Positions 19,256 to 29,949 of a DNA stretch of 40,864 nucleotides are shown here, piece by piece. A model generated the notes under the pieces. It saw only the letters and a list, made by a program, of their open reading frames with translations, had not been told where the DNA came from and made no database searches. The DNA is from Porphyra umbilicalis (lineage: Eukaryota; Rhodophyta; Bangiophyceae; Bangiales; Bangiaceae): positions 1 to 40,864 of the forward strand of contig KV919246.1 in assembly GCA_002049455.2 (NCBI GenBank), read 5' to 3'. Position numbers and translations under genes: made by a program. Position 1 is the stretch's first letter; every line of letters starts with the position of its first letter.

Positions 19256-21951
19256 TCACCGCGCGCGGTACACATACTTGCGTTGCCGCCGAAACTCGAG
19301 CTCCCCCCGCCGCACCATGACCATGAGCGCGTGGCGGGTGGCAAACTCTGAGTAGCTCTCCCCCCGAAAGTAGTCGACGAGGCGCCGCTCGGCGGCCATG
19401 CTCCCAATCGCCAGCCGCCGCTTGAGCGCCTCCTCCACGCGCTGCACCTCGAGGCGCACTTCCGGGCGGAGCCCCCCCTCGGCCGACTGGATGGCGCCGC
19501 GGCTCGCGCTGTCGAGCGTGGCCACTTTGAAGAGGCGCACCGCCTCGGCGACGTGCCGCTCCGACGCGACGGGGGTGAGGGTCATTTTGGCGAGCGCCTC
19601 GGCGAGGCGCACGATCGCCTCGAGCTGCCGCACCGTAATCGGGACGGTGCGGCCGGCGCCCTCCCCGTCGGGGTCGTCCCCGAGCTCCCGCACCCGCACC
19701 TGCTCCCGGATGGAGACGTAGGTGTTGCGGAGGAGCGCCGCCGCTTCGGCAGAGAGGCGGGGGGCCGACCGCGACCGCGCGTACGCCACGTACCGCTGCA
19801 GCGTCTCAATGTCAATGTGGTCGGTCGCGCCGCCGTTGGCGTCGCCACCGCCGCCGCTGCCGCCGCCGCTGCCATTGCCATTGCCATTGGCGCCCCCGCC
19901 GCCGCCGCCGCGGCCGCCCCGCCCGCGGCCGCCCGAGGCGGCGGCCGAGGCGGCGGCGGCGAGCTGATCCGCCGCCGCCAGCAGCCCCGCGCCGTGGGGT
20001 CCGTCCCCCCCCCCCCCCCCCCCCCCCGCCCCCCCCCCGGCGCGGAGCCCCGCATGTGGAGCCCCATCACGTGGTTGGCAATCGCCCGATCCCGCGCCGC
20101 GTCCCGCACGTCGCGGACGATAAAGATGAGGTCAAAGCGGGAGAGGATGGTCGATTGGAACTCGATATTCTCCGCCGACGACCGGCTGTCGTCGTAGCGC
20201 CCAAACGCGGGGTTGGCCGCCGCCAGCACCGCCGCCCGCGCGTTGAGCACCGCCGTAATCCCCGCCTTGGCAATGGAGATGGTCTGCTGCTCCATCGCTT
20301 CGTGGATGGCGACGCGGTCCCCCGCGTCCATCTTGTCAAACTCGTCAATGCACACGACGCCGCCGTCGGCGAGGACCATGGCGCCGCCCTCCAGGTGGAA
20401 CTCCCCGTGGCCCGCGTCCCGCACGACCGACGCGGTGAGGCCCGCGGCGGAGGAGCCTTTGCCCGACGTGTAGACGGAGACGGGGGCGGCGCGCTCCACA
20501 AACTTGAGCAGCTGCGACTTGGCCGTCGACGGGTCGCCGAGGAGCAGCACGTTGATATCCCCGCGCAAGCGCATGCCGTCGGGCAGCTGCTTGTCCGGGG
20601 CGCCCCCAAAGAGCAGCGCCGCAATCGCGCGCTTGATGTCCTCGTGGCCGAAAATTTCGGGCGCGATCGACCGCGCGACCTTGTCGTAGAGGCCGGGCGT
20701 GCGCGCGAGGGCCATCATGGCCTCCTCCTCGTCGAGGCCAAAGCCGCCGACGGTGCGGCCGCCCGAGTAGCCGGCGGAATCCTCCACGTCCAACCCCACG
20801 ACGCGCACGTACGGGGAGCGCACCGCCGCCGAGGCGCCGCCGCGCGCCGCGCGCACCGCCGCCCCCCCCGACGCCGCGTTGTACACGCTGTACACGCCGA
20901 GGACGCTGATGCGGACGCCCGGGGCGGACAAGTCGGTGAGCTGCCGGTCGACGGCGAGTTCGATGGAGCGGGGCATCTCCCCCGTCGGCACCTGCTCGGG
21001 GAGCTCCTGCAGCTTGAGCCGCTGCGCGTCGACGTATTCGGACGCGTCCGCCACCGCCACGTACGGGTCGAGGGGGCACGCGTCGTCGCCGCCGGCGCCC
21101 GCGTCGGGGCGCTCGGAGCGGCAAAAGCGGGGCATGACAAAGCCGCCGAGGCCCGCCGCCACCTCCACCGTCGTCTCGTTGCGGCAGTGGCGGCACGCGA
21201 GGCGCACGCGGGTGGCTTTGCAGCTCGTCTTGGACGCGGCAATGACAATGCCGCTGACGCGGACGAGCTTGGACACGTGCGCCGCGTGGAGCTCCCGGAT
21301 CGGCCGCCCGCGCTCCCCCGACGAGAGGACGACTTGCATGCCGACGCGCTCCAGCGCCGCCGCCCGCTCCCGCACCAGCTCCTCGTCCACGCCCGCGCCG
21401 TACGCGCGCGCCGCCGCCGCCGCGTCCGAGTCGGCGGCCAAACCAAAGAGGCCCCCGTCCGCCGCCCCACCCCCACCGCCAGCGCCGTCGGGGGCGCCAC
21501 CGGCGGCGCCGTCGGCGGCGCCGTCCCCCCCCCCCCCCGCACTCGCCGGCAGGGCGACATTGTGGGCGAGCAACGCCGCCGCCTGCGTGGCGGCGCGCTC
21601 CAGGCGCGGCACCAGCTCCGTCGGCCGCGCGCGGAGCGCCGCCGCCAGCGGCGCGTCAAAGTGCAGCAGGTCGTCGAGGGACGCGTCAATGGCGAGGGCG
21701 CCCGCGAGCGCCGCGGAGCGCAGGCGCTCCCGGTAGGGGAAGGCCGACCGCGCGTCGGTAAAGCCGAGGAGGAAGGCGGAGAAGCGGCGCTGCGCGGCGA
21801 GGCCGGTTAGGCCCGCCGACCCGCCGTCGCCGCCAACGCCGACGCCGCCGGTGGAGGCAGAGGGGGCGCCGGAGGGGGTGCCCCCGCCGCCGCTGCGCGT
21901 CTGCTCCTGCGCTTGGTACGAGTAGTAGACGCTGCCGCGATCCCAATCCAT
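19256..21951 (-). CDS. MCM5: MCM5 replicative helicase subunit, frame broken at a C run
   Basis: This is a subunit of the MCM2-7 ring, the motor of the CMG replicative helicase, and it forms the MCM2/5 gate. The ATG at 21951 gives MDWDRGSVYYSY, like the short acidic MCM5 N-terminus. The zinc motif CRHC ... C ... CPLDPY lies at about residues 250-290. Walker A GDPSTAKSQ (Ser in place of the usual Gly) is near 472, then YTSGKGSSAAGLTASVVRD, Walker B VVCIDEFDKM near 531 and SRFD near 603. The frame leaves the family after HVMGLHMRG at a 22-C run (20006-20027) followed by 10 C. It resumes in another frame with YVAYARSRSAPRLSAEAA, PITVRQLEAIVRLAEALAKM and the C-terminal winged helix ending RKYVYRAR. 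The span of 2696 nt is not a multiple of three. Gly/Asn inserts make it about 160 residues longer than human MCM5. Confidence 0.93.
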
Positions 21952-23283
21952 GGCGGCGGGTGGGGGGGGGGGGGGGGGGGGTGGGGGGGGGGGAAGCCGA
22001 CGAGAGCGTGGGGCGGAGAGCAGGAAGAGGCTGGGGGAGGGGGGGGGCACCGAGAGGGAAGGGAAAGGGGGGACGATGGGGGCGGGTGTGCGGCAGGGGG
22101 GGTGGGCAACAAACGTGCGCAGGCGGTCAAGGGCGGGGGCGGGGTGCGGGTGTGCGCGACGTCCGTCCCTGCGGCGGAGGTGCTTGACGCGGTGGGGGGG
22201 GTTGGCGGGCGTGCCTGGCGGCGGGCGCCCAAGGCGGCGGCCGCGTCAGTGCCACGGGACGCGCACGGTGGGGCGTCCCGCCACAGCGCGGCCCGCCGCG
22301 CCCCTGCCCGCTCGCGCGTGCGGCGGGGGGAGGGCGGCGGCCGTGGCGGCGGCCGCGGCGAGCGGTTCCCGCGCCCGGAAAAGGCGGGAACGGGCACCGG
22401 GGCGACCGGGCGGGGGTTTGCGTCGCGCCGCGGCGGCGTGCGTTGGGTGCACAATCGCACTCCCAAACACCCAAAAGGGGGGGGGCTTTGGTGGCGTTTG
22501 AACCGCCCACTCGCCGCCTCCCCCGTGGAGCGACTTTCGCGCCAACGGTCGACACGACTCCGCGGGATGGTTGCCGTCAAGTACACGAGAGCGTGGAATT
22601 GTGTACTGGGTGGGACGGCGGGAGCGCGCCCGACGGCGGCGCGCCGCGGCGCGATGGGCGCGACGCACCGAGACGAGGCACAGGCCCGGCAGCGGGGTCC
22701 ATGCCCCGGCCGTGCCCCGCCCGGGATGCGGCCTTGGGAACGCAGCGGCCATCTTGTTTGTCGTACCGCAGTGCGGTGTGCTTTGTTCGAACTTTTCACC
22801 GACGGCGGTGGCGCTGAGTCAGTGGGCGCAGGTCCCCTCTCGCGCCTTTGCTTTTTTGGGTACCAGTGTGTGCCCGTGTCGCCCGTACTGTCGACTCCAC
22901 TGCGGCGCACGCCTTCTGCCGGGTTGGGCACGCCACCGCAGGGACACTCGAGCCGAGGCTCTGTGTTTGCGGGCAAAGCCACCTCGAAACATACGCGTGA
23001 CGCACACACTTGTGGTGCGCCATGCGAGGACTGCCAACCTCTCGTCGACCGGACTGGATGTCTTTTCCGACCACGCTGCAACCGCAACGGCTATCCACGC
23101 AGCTGAAAACACACAACAATCCTGCCGTACGGCACCTCGTTTTTGGGGCCTCCCTCGATGACCACGTCCAACATTCAAAGCACGTACAGCAAAGCGCATA
23201 CCGATAACAAGTTGCATACCGCCATAGGTCCGCGTCAAAACTCCTCAAGAAGGCCTGCCGCACGCTTCGTGGACAGGAGCTCT
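21952..23283. other. MCM5 5' region and downstream flank of the glycosylase gene
   Basis: G homopolymers at 21961-21993 touch the MCM5 start. A candidate E2F site lies at 22535-22543. The remaining sequence has frames on both strands but no family match. 22985-23283 includes the 3' flank of the glycosylase gene. No RNA gene is recognised. Confidence 0.4.
22535..22543 (+). promoter_or_regulatory. Candidate E2F-binding site upstream of MCM5
   Basis: The string TTTCGCGCC fits the E2F consensus (WTTSSCSS, TTTSGCGC). MCM genes are classic E2F targets in animals and plants. It lies about 585 bp upstream of the MCM5 ATG. A related partial match, ggcgggaa, occurs at 22383-22390. Such short sites arise by chance in GC-rich DNA. 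Confidence 0.3.
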
Positions 23284-25080
23284 TCAATCCCCCATTCGCT
23301 GCAGCACCCCCCCGATGGGCAGGAAGGCGCGCTCGTCGGTGACGCCCCACAACGCCCACGCGGCGTACGAACGGAAGGGCCGACACGCCTCAAAGAGCCG
23401 CCCCATGTCCTCTGCCGCGACCATTGCCGGCAGAGCGGGTGGGGGCGCCTCGGGGACGCCCTCGGTACCCGCCGCCGCCGCGACACGGGAGGCCTTGGCC
23501 TTGATGCGAGCACTAACCTTGGCGCCGCCCGTGCCGTCGGCGCTGACCTTGACTGCCCCTCCGAACGTCGATGCCGCCTCTGCTGTGCCCGTCGCCGCCA
23601 CGCCCCACAGCGCCGCCGCCGCGCGGCGAAGGGTCAGGTCGCCTGCCGGCAACGCGTCGGGCCGCTCCAAAACAAACATGCTCACCATGGCCACCGTCCA
23701 CGCGCCCACGCCCGGAAGCGCGCGGAGCACTGACTCCACCTGCGCGTCATCCAGTAATCCGAGGCGGCGTTCGTCCAACCCGCCCGACTTGGCAGCACAC
23801 GCGGCAGCGGCGCTGACGATGAAGCGCGCCTTGCTCGCCGACACGCCCATGGCACGCACGCCGTCGACACCCAGGCCGAGCACGCCTTTGGGCGTCAGGG
23901 GTGGGAAGTCCAATGCGTCCACGTCCGCGGCGGCCGCGTCGGGGTAGAGCAGCGCGCCCAAGCGCGCATAGAGGAAGCGGGCGGTAGCGCCGTTGACCTG
24001 CTGGTACAGGATGGAGCGGGCCAGGGCGTCAAACAGCGGAGCCCTCCGGAAGGGTGGTGCAAACGCGCCGGGTGCGGTCAGCAGGCGTGCCACCTGTGGG
24101 GCCGCATGCCACAGGTGTGCCACCGCCGCTGCCAGACGCAGCGACCGCTGACGCGCCGACACAAACCCAGACACCGGCCCCGGTGACACGGCGCAGCCAC
24201 CGGCAGTGCGTACCGGCCGCGGCACCCGCGGGGGCGCGCGGTGTGCGCGCGCCCGACTCTTGCCTGCGCGACCGGTCGGAGCGACACGTGGTTGGCGCAC
24301 GGGGCTAGGCAAAACGTTTGGCGGAATGGTTTTCGCGGCCGTCACGACGACAGACGGTTGGCATCCAGTACTGGGCACAGCAGCAGGAGGTTTGGTCCTT
24401 GGGGTGGGCAGGATGCATTCCGATGAGCACGCTGGCATCTGAGCCGCTGCTACCAGTCGCTTGGACACACGAGCAGGTACGGTGGTTGGGATGAGCGACG
24501 GTCGGGGCTCCGACTTGGTCACGGCGATAAGAAGTTCAGTGCTTGGGGGGGGCGGGATGCATTCCGTCGAGCACACCGGGATCAGAGCCGCTGCCGCAAG
24601 TCGCTTGGACACACGAGCAGGCACGGTCGTTGGGGTGAGCGGCGGTCGGCGCTCCGACTTGGTCACGGTGACAGCTTCGTTGGCGTTTGACGGAGGCGGG
24701 ATGCATTCTGCCGTGCAGGCCTCTGTCTTGGCCGCTGCCGCCAGTCGCTTCGACACACGAGTACGAGCGGCAGGTGGGAGGAGCGGCGGCGGGTGCTCCG
24801 GCTTTATCGCAGCACCAGGTTGCTTGGCCACCGAGGAGGGCGGGGCGAGCGGGGGCGGCGCCGGCGACGGCTCCGTCTCGCACAAGGTGGTAGCGGCGAC
24901 GGCCACGCCAGGGGCCGTGGCGGTCCGGGGCTGACGCGTCGACTTGGTGGCACTAGGCTGCTTGGACACACCTGCAGGCGCGGCGACCGGTAACAGGCGC
25001 GCCGTCGCCTGGGTGGCAGCGCCACTGCGCTGACCCCCTCGGCTGGAAGCCGCCGCCGGCGGCGCCCGACGTCGAGGCAT
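23284..25080 (-). CDS. MAG/AlkA-type DNA-3-methyladenine glycosylase with repeat-built N-terminus
   Basis: This base-excision-repair enzyme of the HhH-GPD family removes alkylated purines from DNA in the nucleus. The only in-frame ATG gives 598 residues. The C-terminal 240 residues hold the domain: FDALARSILYQQVNGATARF, the helix-hairpin-helix LPGVGAWTVAMV near residues 455-466, the catalytic aspartate in PAGDLTLRR (about residue 481), and the family's terminal RPFRSYAAWALW. A 30-residue Ala/Gly/Lys insert lies between the Asp and the last helix. Residues 1-330 are basic, Pro/Ala-rich and probably disordered, with three 48-residue repeats starting (A/T)RVSKRLAAAA. The domain is closest to yeast Mag1 and E. 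coli AlkA type enzymes. The gene is intronless as read, with MCM5 next upstream in the window on the same strand. Confidence 0.85.
   Translation of the reverse strand: MPRRRAPPAAASSRGGQRSGAATQATARLLPVAAPAGVSKQPSATKSTRQPRTATAPGVAVAATTLCETEPSPAPPPLAPPSSVAKQPGAAIKPEHPPPLLPPAARTRVSKRLAAAAKTEACTAECIPPPSNANEAVTVTKSERRPPLTPTTVPARVSKRLAAAALIPVCSTECIPPPPSTELLIAVTKSEPRPSLIPTTVPARVSKRLVAAAQMPACSSECILPTPRTKPPAAVPSTGCQPSVVVTAAKTIPPNVLPSPVRQPRVAPTGRAGKSRARAHRAPPRVPRPVRTAGGCAVSPGPVSGFVSARQRSLRLAAAVAHLWHAAPQVARLLTAPGAFAPPFRRAPLFDALARSILYQQVNGATARFLYARLGALLYPDAAAADVDALDFPPLTPKGVLGLGVDGVRAMGVSASKARFIVSAAAACAAKSGGLDERRLGLLDDAQVESVLRALPGVGAWTVAMVSMFVLERPDALPAGDLTLRRAAAALWGVAATGTAEAASTFGGAVKVSADGTGGAKVSARIKAKASRVAAAAGTEGVPEAPPPALPAMVAAEDMGRLFEACRPFRSYAAWALWGVTDERAFLPIGGVLQRMGD
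24330..24775 (-). repeat. Three 144-bp tandem repeats inside the glycosylase gene
   Basis: The string agtcgctt(g/c)gacacacgag occurs at 24455, 24599 and 24743, exactly 144 bp apart, so each unit encodes 48 residues with VSKRL, EC and P-rich parts. Two weaker copies of the VSK motif lie further toward the N-terminus (about 24820 and 24960). The repeats keep the frame. Confidence 0.85.
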
Positions 25081-25987
25081 GGCGGAGGCAGACCGCAGGA
25101 TGGACACTGAAGCGCCCTGCCCGGCCGCCTCAAGCGGCGTCAGGTGCCCCAACACAGCAACACGGGCGGCCAGAGAGTCCACAGTGCGTCGTGGAGCGAC
25201 AGCGGAGGGGGTGGATGGGTTGCGGGTGGCCCGCGTGTGAACGGCGACGACGACGGCGGGGGTCAAAGGTCGAGCAGTGCGGGGTAGAGCAGCACGCAGT
25301 GAGAACAGAACACTCGGAGAAGAGAGACAGAACACCAGTGGGTGCGTCAGCGAGTGCGGGAGGGGCGCGTGGCGCGTCAGCGTGCTGTTGGTGCCGCGGC
25401 GGAGGCGGTACCAACCTACAGAAGAGCGCGCTCTCTGTGGTGGAAGAATCAGTAGCAAGAAAGAGCCATCGAAAGCGCAGGCTCGAAAGTCTTCCACGAG
25501 CGAAGCAGGACACGCAGGGATCCTGCAACGGCGTCCGGCACCAGACACGCCACCGCCACCGCCAGGGCAGCTATCATGCCAGCAGTGGGGGTCCCAATTG
25601 CACGGCTGCACCCGGCGGCTGCGCACCAGCTTTGCCGCGGACCATCACCCACCGACAACGGCGTATAGTAGACTGTCGGAGGGGTGCTTGAGTGACAAAG
25701 CAATCTGAATCAGATGCATGGCGGCCAGGTGCTTCAGTGACGAAGCGAGCTGGCTCGGATGCATGGCATCCAGGAACAACAGGTACGAAGGGTGGAGCAA
25801 GAGACAGCCTCTGGCCCAAATGGGTAATTCTCGCATCTTGAGTCGTGAGTTAGCGCTTAAGTGCACCATCGCACCCATACATAACTGAAAGCGCGTACGC
25901 GAAAACACCCTGGCCTGGAGTTGTGCTGTGATCGAAGACGATCTATACGAGTAAGTTCTGGAGCATTATTTATGATAGACTTGAAGC
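25081..25987. other. Upstream region of the glycosylase gene
   Basis: The glycosylase frame stays open to 25626 but has no ATG there, so this is taken as leader and promoter. A 45-bp tandem duplication starting ggtgctt(g/c)agtgac lies at about 25683-25772. 25850-25987 is AT-richer. No gene is recognised. Confidence 0.4.
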
Positions 25988-26386
25988 ATGCCGCGTCGCG
26001 CTTCACTTGGCACGTGGTTATATTTTTCATGCACTGCATTGGTTTTTATTTTTATGTCATTGCGGGCGTCCACGGGCAGGCGCGCGCGCCAGAGCCGTCC
26101 GCCCCGGAGCGCGCCGGCCCCCCACCCAGGCGACGCCGTGCTTGCGACAGTCCCAAGCCACGCACGGCTCGCCGACAGCCTCACCCCCCCCAGCCCACCG
26201 GCCTCACACCCACGTCCGCCTCCGCCGCCGCTACCGCGCAGTCCACCCGCCCCCTGGGGCAAACGCCACGCCACTCCCGCCCCCTCGTCCATGATGGCTA
26301 GGCTTGTTGCCAGTAGCAAGCCTATCGCAGCAGGGGGCGCGGGCGCAGGGTCCGCCGCCGCCGCCGTAGGGGCTGCCACCGGCTAG
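25988..26386 (+). CDS. Possible small membrane-anchored or secreted protein
   Basis: A 132-codon ATG-initiated frame lies in an AT-rich to GC-rich transition. Residues 8-26 (GTWLYFSCTALVFIFMSLR) form one hydrophobic helix after a basic start, like a signal anchor. The rest is Pro/Arg/Ala-rich and ends in an Ala/Gly-rich tail. No family is recognised, and the opposite strand is also open over much of it, so this may be accidental. Confidence 0.2.
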   Translation: MPRRASLGTWLYFSCTALVFIFMSLRASTGRRARQSRPPRSAPAPHPGDAVLATVPSHARLADSLTPPSPPASHPRPPPPPLPRSPPAPWGKRHATPAPSSMMARLVASSKPIAAGGAGAGSAAAAVGAATG

Positions 26387-28610
26387 CCAGCGGCGTCTTC
26401 ACCCCTCCCCCCCTCCAGCCCCACGGCCCCTCAACCCCTCCACAGCCCCCCGAACGTACCCCCCTGTCCGTTCTCCTCCCCCCACGACGTACCGCGCGGT
26501 CAGTTGTGCGACATCCCGCACGGCCGGATCCGCCACCGCGACACCACCACCCCCTCGCACGGGCCACACGCACGACGCCGCCCTCTCCTCGTCACAGGTC
26601 CGCGCACAGAACCACGCGGGCAGCTGCGTCACGCCACTCGCGACTGCCCGCTTCAGTCACTGCGCGCCACGGTCACACCACATTCCACGACTCTCGGCCG
26701 TCCCCGATCTTGGCCCTCTCCTGCGCGTTCAAAATTTTGAAGAACAAAAACACCGTCCAGACTCAGGGGCATGTTTCACCAATTACGTCTTCAATTCCTC
26801 ACCCGACGCGGTCATATGCAGCACGCATCCTCGTTTCCAGCTCGTCTGAAGCACAGACCCCCCGTTTCAAGCCATCTGAACGAGAAAAAAACCCTCTTTC
26901 TACATGGTTGGACCTCACAAACGCCCAACGTACGGCCATCATGCAAAAATACATGTACGGATAGTGTGCAAGTTGACGCTTCTAACCATGTCGGACTCAA
27001 CGTACGGCGACGTCCGCCCGAGCCGTACGAGGTCTCTCCGCGTGCACCCCGCTTTTTCGCAAGTACTCCCGCAACGTGCACTAGCTCGGAAAAAAATTAG
27101 AATGGGGGCCCCTATGCGCATGTTGGATAGTACCCTGTCCTAAAGGCCAGGGGACATGGCTGTTTTACGATTACCAGAGATTTTAGCTAGCTGTCTAACA
27201 TAATTCTGACGCTTCTTCGCAATGTTCAGCTAGATTTTCAGTAAACCCCCAAATCATTCAAGACTGTTTGAACGGCAACTTGAGACACATGAAGTGGTCT
27301 GAGCCCCGGTGCGAGCAGCATCGACATCGAGCAGGCCCACGTCCGACGCCACCTGTATCCCCCCACGCCTCACCCGAGGCCCTGCACACCCCCACGTCTT
27401 GCCCCCCACTGGCCCTCTTTCTCCGCCCATGGCAACTCTGTGGCGCGCATGGCGGTAGCAGTCGTGCCAGCTCCGTGTGTCAGGGACGGCCAACGGCGGC
27501 GTAGTTGGGCCACGAGGCAGAAGCACCCGCGACGGCGGCCCCAACCCCCTGCATGGCCGTCGACCGGCCGGCACGCGCACGTCGGTCTGCCCGCACCAGC
27601 ATTCATGCAAGGCGGCTACAGTGGGGTGGTCGTGGAGGAGAGGGTGTGGCGCCCCAACAAAAGAGGAGATGGGTGGCCTTCGCCACCGCCGGCGCGCCGC
27701 TGCGCCGTCTGCCGGCTGACGGCGCGTGACCGGCAGCATCTCAAGTGACCCCACCGCCCCTGCTTGGCGCATCTGTTACAGTCCAGGTGCACCGCTGTCC
27801 GCAGCAGTCGCTCAGTTCGCGGTCTCACGGGCAGCAATCTGGTCACGGTCGTCTTTCTCTCCCGGCCAAGCTAGCCTTGGTCCGGTCACTAAAGCACCCC
27901 CAGGAGGAGGCGCCCGTTGCACTCGGCCCCTCCCCGCGCACACACGCACAGCCCGCGCGTGTCTCTCGTCTGCCCACGCGCCCACGACCCTTAGCTCGGC
28001 GTCCCCACGGTGGGGCTCCCGCCCGACAAAGCCCTCCAATGCAACCACGCGCATGCACGCCAGCGTCGTCTGTCGTAGCGCCGCGTGGGCCCCACACACG
28101 CTGCCCTACACCCGCGGTTGTCAGTCCTGTCGGCAGGCTCCCCAGGGGAGGTCCTCCCCTGCTCCCCTCCAGGTGAGGCAGGGGAGTCGGCCACGTCCGC
28201 GTAGCGCCACGCGTGGCCTACGCTCGTGCAACCGCCAACGGGGGGCGCACTCACAGGGAGCCCCCCTTGCTCTCCCAATTCAGCAGCATCCGTGGAGCAG
28301 CTGCGGGCGTCACGGGGAACAGGGTGTGCGGCAGAAAGGGCGCGCACGCCGGCGGAGGCGCGGGTGGGGCAGCCGCCGGAAAAACTGTGTTGGACCGCAT
28401 CATGGACCGCATCATGGAGCGTGATCTCCCCCCCAGCCGACGTGCCGTTTTGGACGGCTTGCGCGCTGTTGCTGGTTATCTGCGCGAGAATCATCCTTGC
28501 CACAAAGACATGTCTCCCACTAACGATGGTTGACGAGTAAGTGAAGCGGGTCTCTATCGACTTGGACTCCTGCAGGTGCACGAGCGATTTGCTGTTGAAA
28601 GGTTGTGCTG
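26387..28610. other. No recognised gene
   Basis: This accessory stretch has several frames of 80-230 codons on both strands. A minus-strand frame at 27254-27772 starts with ATG (172 codons), but its product matches nothing I know. In a plus frame ending near 28533 the residues LDRIMDRIMERDLPPSRRAV look protein-like, and a consensus donor-like gtaagt follows at 28534. This may be an exon of an unknown gene or a transposon remnant. Confidence 0.3.
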
Positions 28611-28615
28611 TTCTA

Positions 28616-28747
28616 CAGCCGTTCTCCCAAAAATCCCGCACTACAACTGTTGAAAAAGAGTTCCAAATCGGCCTCTGCGGGGTCGTAGAGGCCGATTCGG
28701 AACTCTTTTGCAACTGTTGGAGTGCGGGAATTTCGGGAGAACGGCTG
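28616..28747. mobile_element. 132-bp fold-back MITE
   Basis: Nearly the whole element is an inverted repeat. Counting the flanking TA, 28614-28676 pairs with 28687-28749 with six mismatches in 63, leaving a 10-base loop. The ends read CAGCCGTTCTCCC and are bounded by TA on both sides (28614-28615 and 28748-28749), the Tc1/mariner target duplication. It encodes nothing. A transcript through it would form a long hairpin, a possible small-RNA precursor. Confidence 0.85.
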
Positions 28748-28901
28748 TATGAAAGGACAATGTGAGATGGGGTCTGTAAGCCTCGGCGTGATCCAGCACC
28801 TGATCCGGACTTGATCCGGCCTGTGCTGATCAATCGTCAGTCCTCGACCAAGAGCAGGTCGGACGCCGGGCTGGCGTACGTGGCGCAACGGGCTTCATCA
28901 A

Positions 28902-28969
28902 GGGCCGGGAGAGGGACAGGAGAGGACCGGGAGAGGGACGGGAGAGGGCCGGGCGAGGGACGGGAGAGG
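28902..28969. repeat. Purine-rich minisatellite
   Basis: Imperfect copies of gggagagggac with spacing of 11-12 bases run across this stretch. It is purine-only on the plus strand apart from scattered C. Confidence 0.7.
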
Positions 28970-29722
28970 CGCGCGGGGCGGGCGGGCCAGTGCGCGTAGG
29001 GCTGAGCCGGCCAGGGTGCGCGGGCGGCGTGGGTCTGCACACGGCTGGGCGTGCTGTGGTCGTGGGTGGGCGTGACCCTCGACGGGGGATAAGAGGCGGG
29101 ACAGTCGTGTCGGGCGGGACGACGACGTGGGTGGGAAGATAGAGCCTTTTATTAGCGAAGCTTCTAGTAGGGATCCATTCGTGTTCTCAACGCTCAGGCA
29201 GCCACGTTGCATAGAATGGATGGCCCTAGTCGATTTGATGGTCACCCTCTAGGCCATTTGATTGGATGGTCCCATCTGCACGCCCAAACAAGAATATCCA
29301 CGTTTCAGCATTCGATGGCTAACGATCGCTCTGGTCCAGATGGATTACACACGCAAGCAATTACAGATTCCGCCAAAAGCGTTTACAGATGCCTTCGGGG
29401 AACCCACACTGTCCAGTATACACTCCACACCAAGGCCCAGAAATGGTCAGCAGCGCGCCTGCACTGCCTCTCCGCTCTCTTCCGTCGTTTCGCCATCTTT
29501 TCATCTGGCCCCTCCGTCGGGCCTTTCACACCACCACTCCATCGTCGTCACCGCACCGCCATGCTCTCTCTTCGACGAGCGCGCCGCATCCGCTCCTTCT
29601 TCGGGCCCGCGCTCCGCATCCGCCCCTTTTTCTGCCCCCCCCCTCCCCCTTTCTTTGCGCCCGCGCGCCGCATCTGGTCGCTACGATGCGTGCCGGTAAA
29701 TTGATCAGATATTTTCGGCACG

Positions 29723-29761
29723 CAACAGTTGGAGTGTTGGAATTTGGAGAGAACGGCCGTA
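29723..29761. mobile_element. Solo arm of the same MITE family
   Basis: This segment matches the right arm of the fold-back element (caacagttggagtg, then ggaattt and gagaacggccgta) and ends in the same terminal TA. No left arm is found nearby, so it is a truncated or strongly decayed copy. It lies 19 bp before the 20-bp tandem array. Confidence 0.6.
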
Positions 29762-29780
29762 GAAGGTCATTTCGACAGCA

Positions 29781-29900
29781 AGACCGACACTTTAACTCGG
29801 TGAGCGACACTTTAACCCAGTGACCGACACTTTAACTCGATGACCGACACTTTCACCCGATGACCGACACTTTAACCCAGTGACCGACACTTTAACCCAT
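29781..29900 (+). repeat. Six tandem 20-bp repeats ahead of a TATA-like box
   Basis: Six units of exactly 20 bp follow the consensus tgaccgacactttaacccag with one to four changes each. Just after the array the inverted half-motif cttaaagtgg occurs (29910-29919). The period is close to two helical turns, so a bound protein would sit on nearly the same face. A TATTTAAG box lies 41 bp downstream. Confidence 0.9.
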
Positions 29901-29941
29901 GGTACCGAGCTTAAAGTGGATTGCAGACCGCTTTGAAGGTG

Positions 29942-29949
29942 TATTTAAG
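29942..29949 (+). promoter_or_regulatory. TATA-like box
   Basis: The string TATTTAAG lies between the 20-bp array and the ORF starting at 30348. Position and orientation suit a core promoter for plus-strand transcription. The evidence is sequence only. Confidence 0.35.

Noticed and set aside
17419..19407. 662-codon minus-strand ORF upstream to the MCM5 3' end
   Set aside because: It is a composition artefact in DNA with very few A or T bases; the product is Arg/Ala/Pro noise and the upper part overlaps the conserved MCM5 C-terminus.
20056..21810. 584-codon plus-strand ORF opposite MCM5
   Set aside because: It is an antisense shadow of MCM5, rich in Arg/Ala/His, with no recognisable domain.
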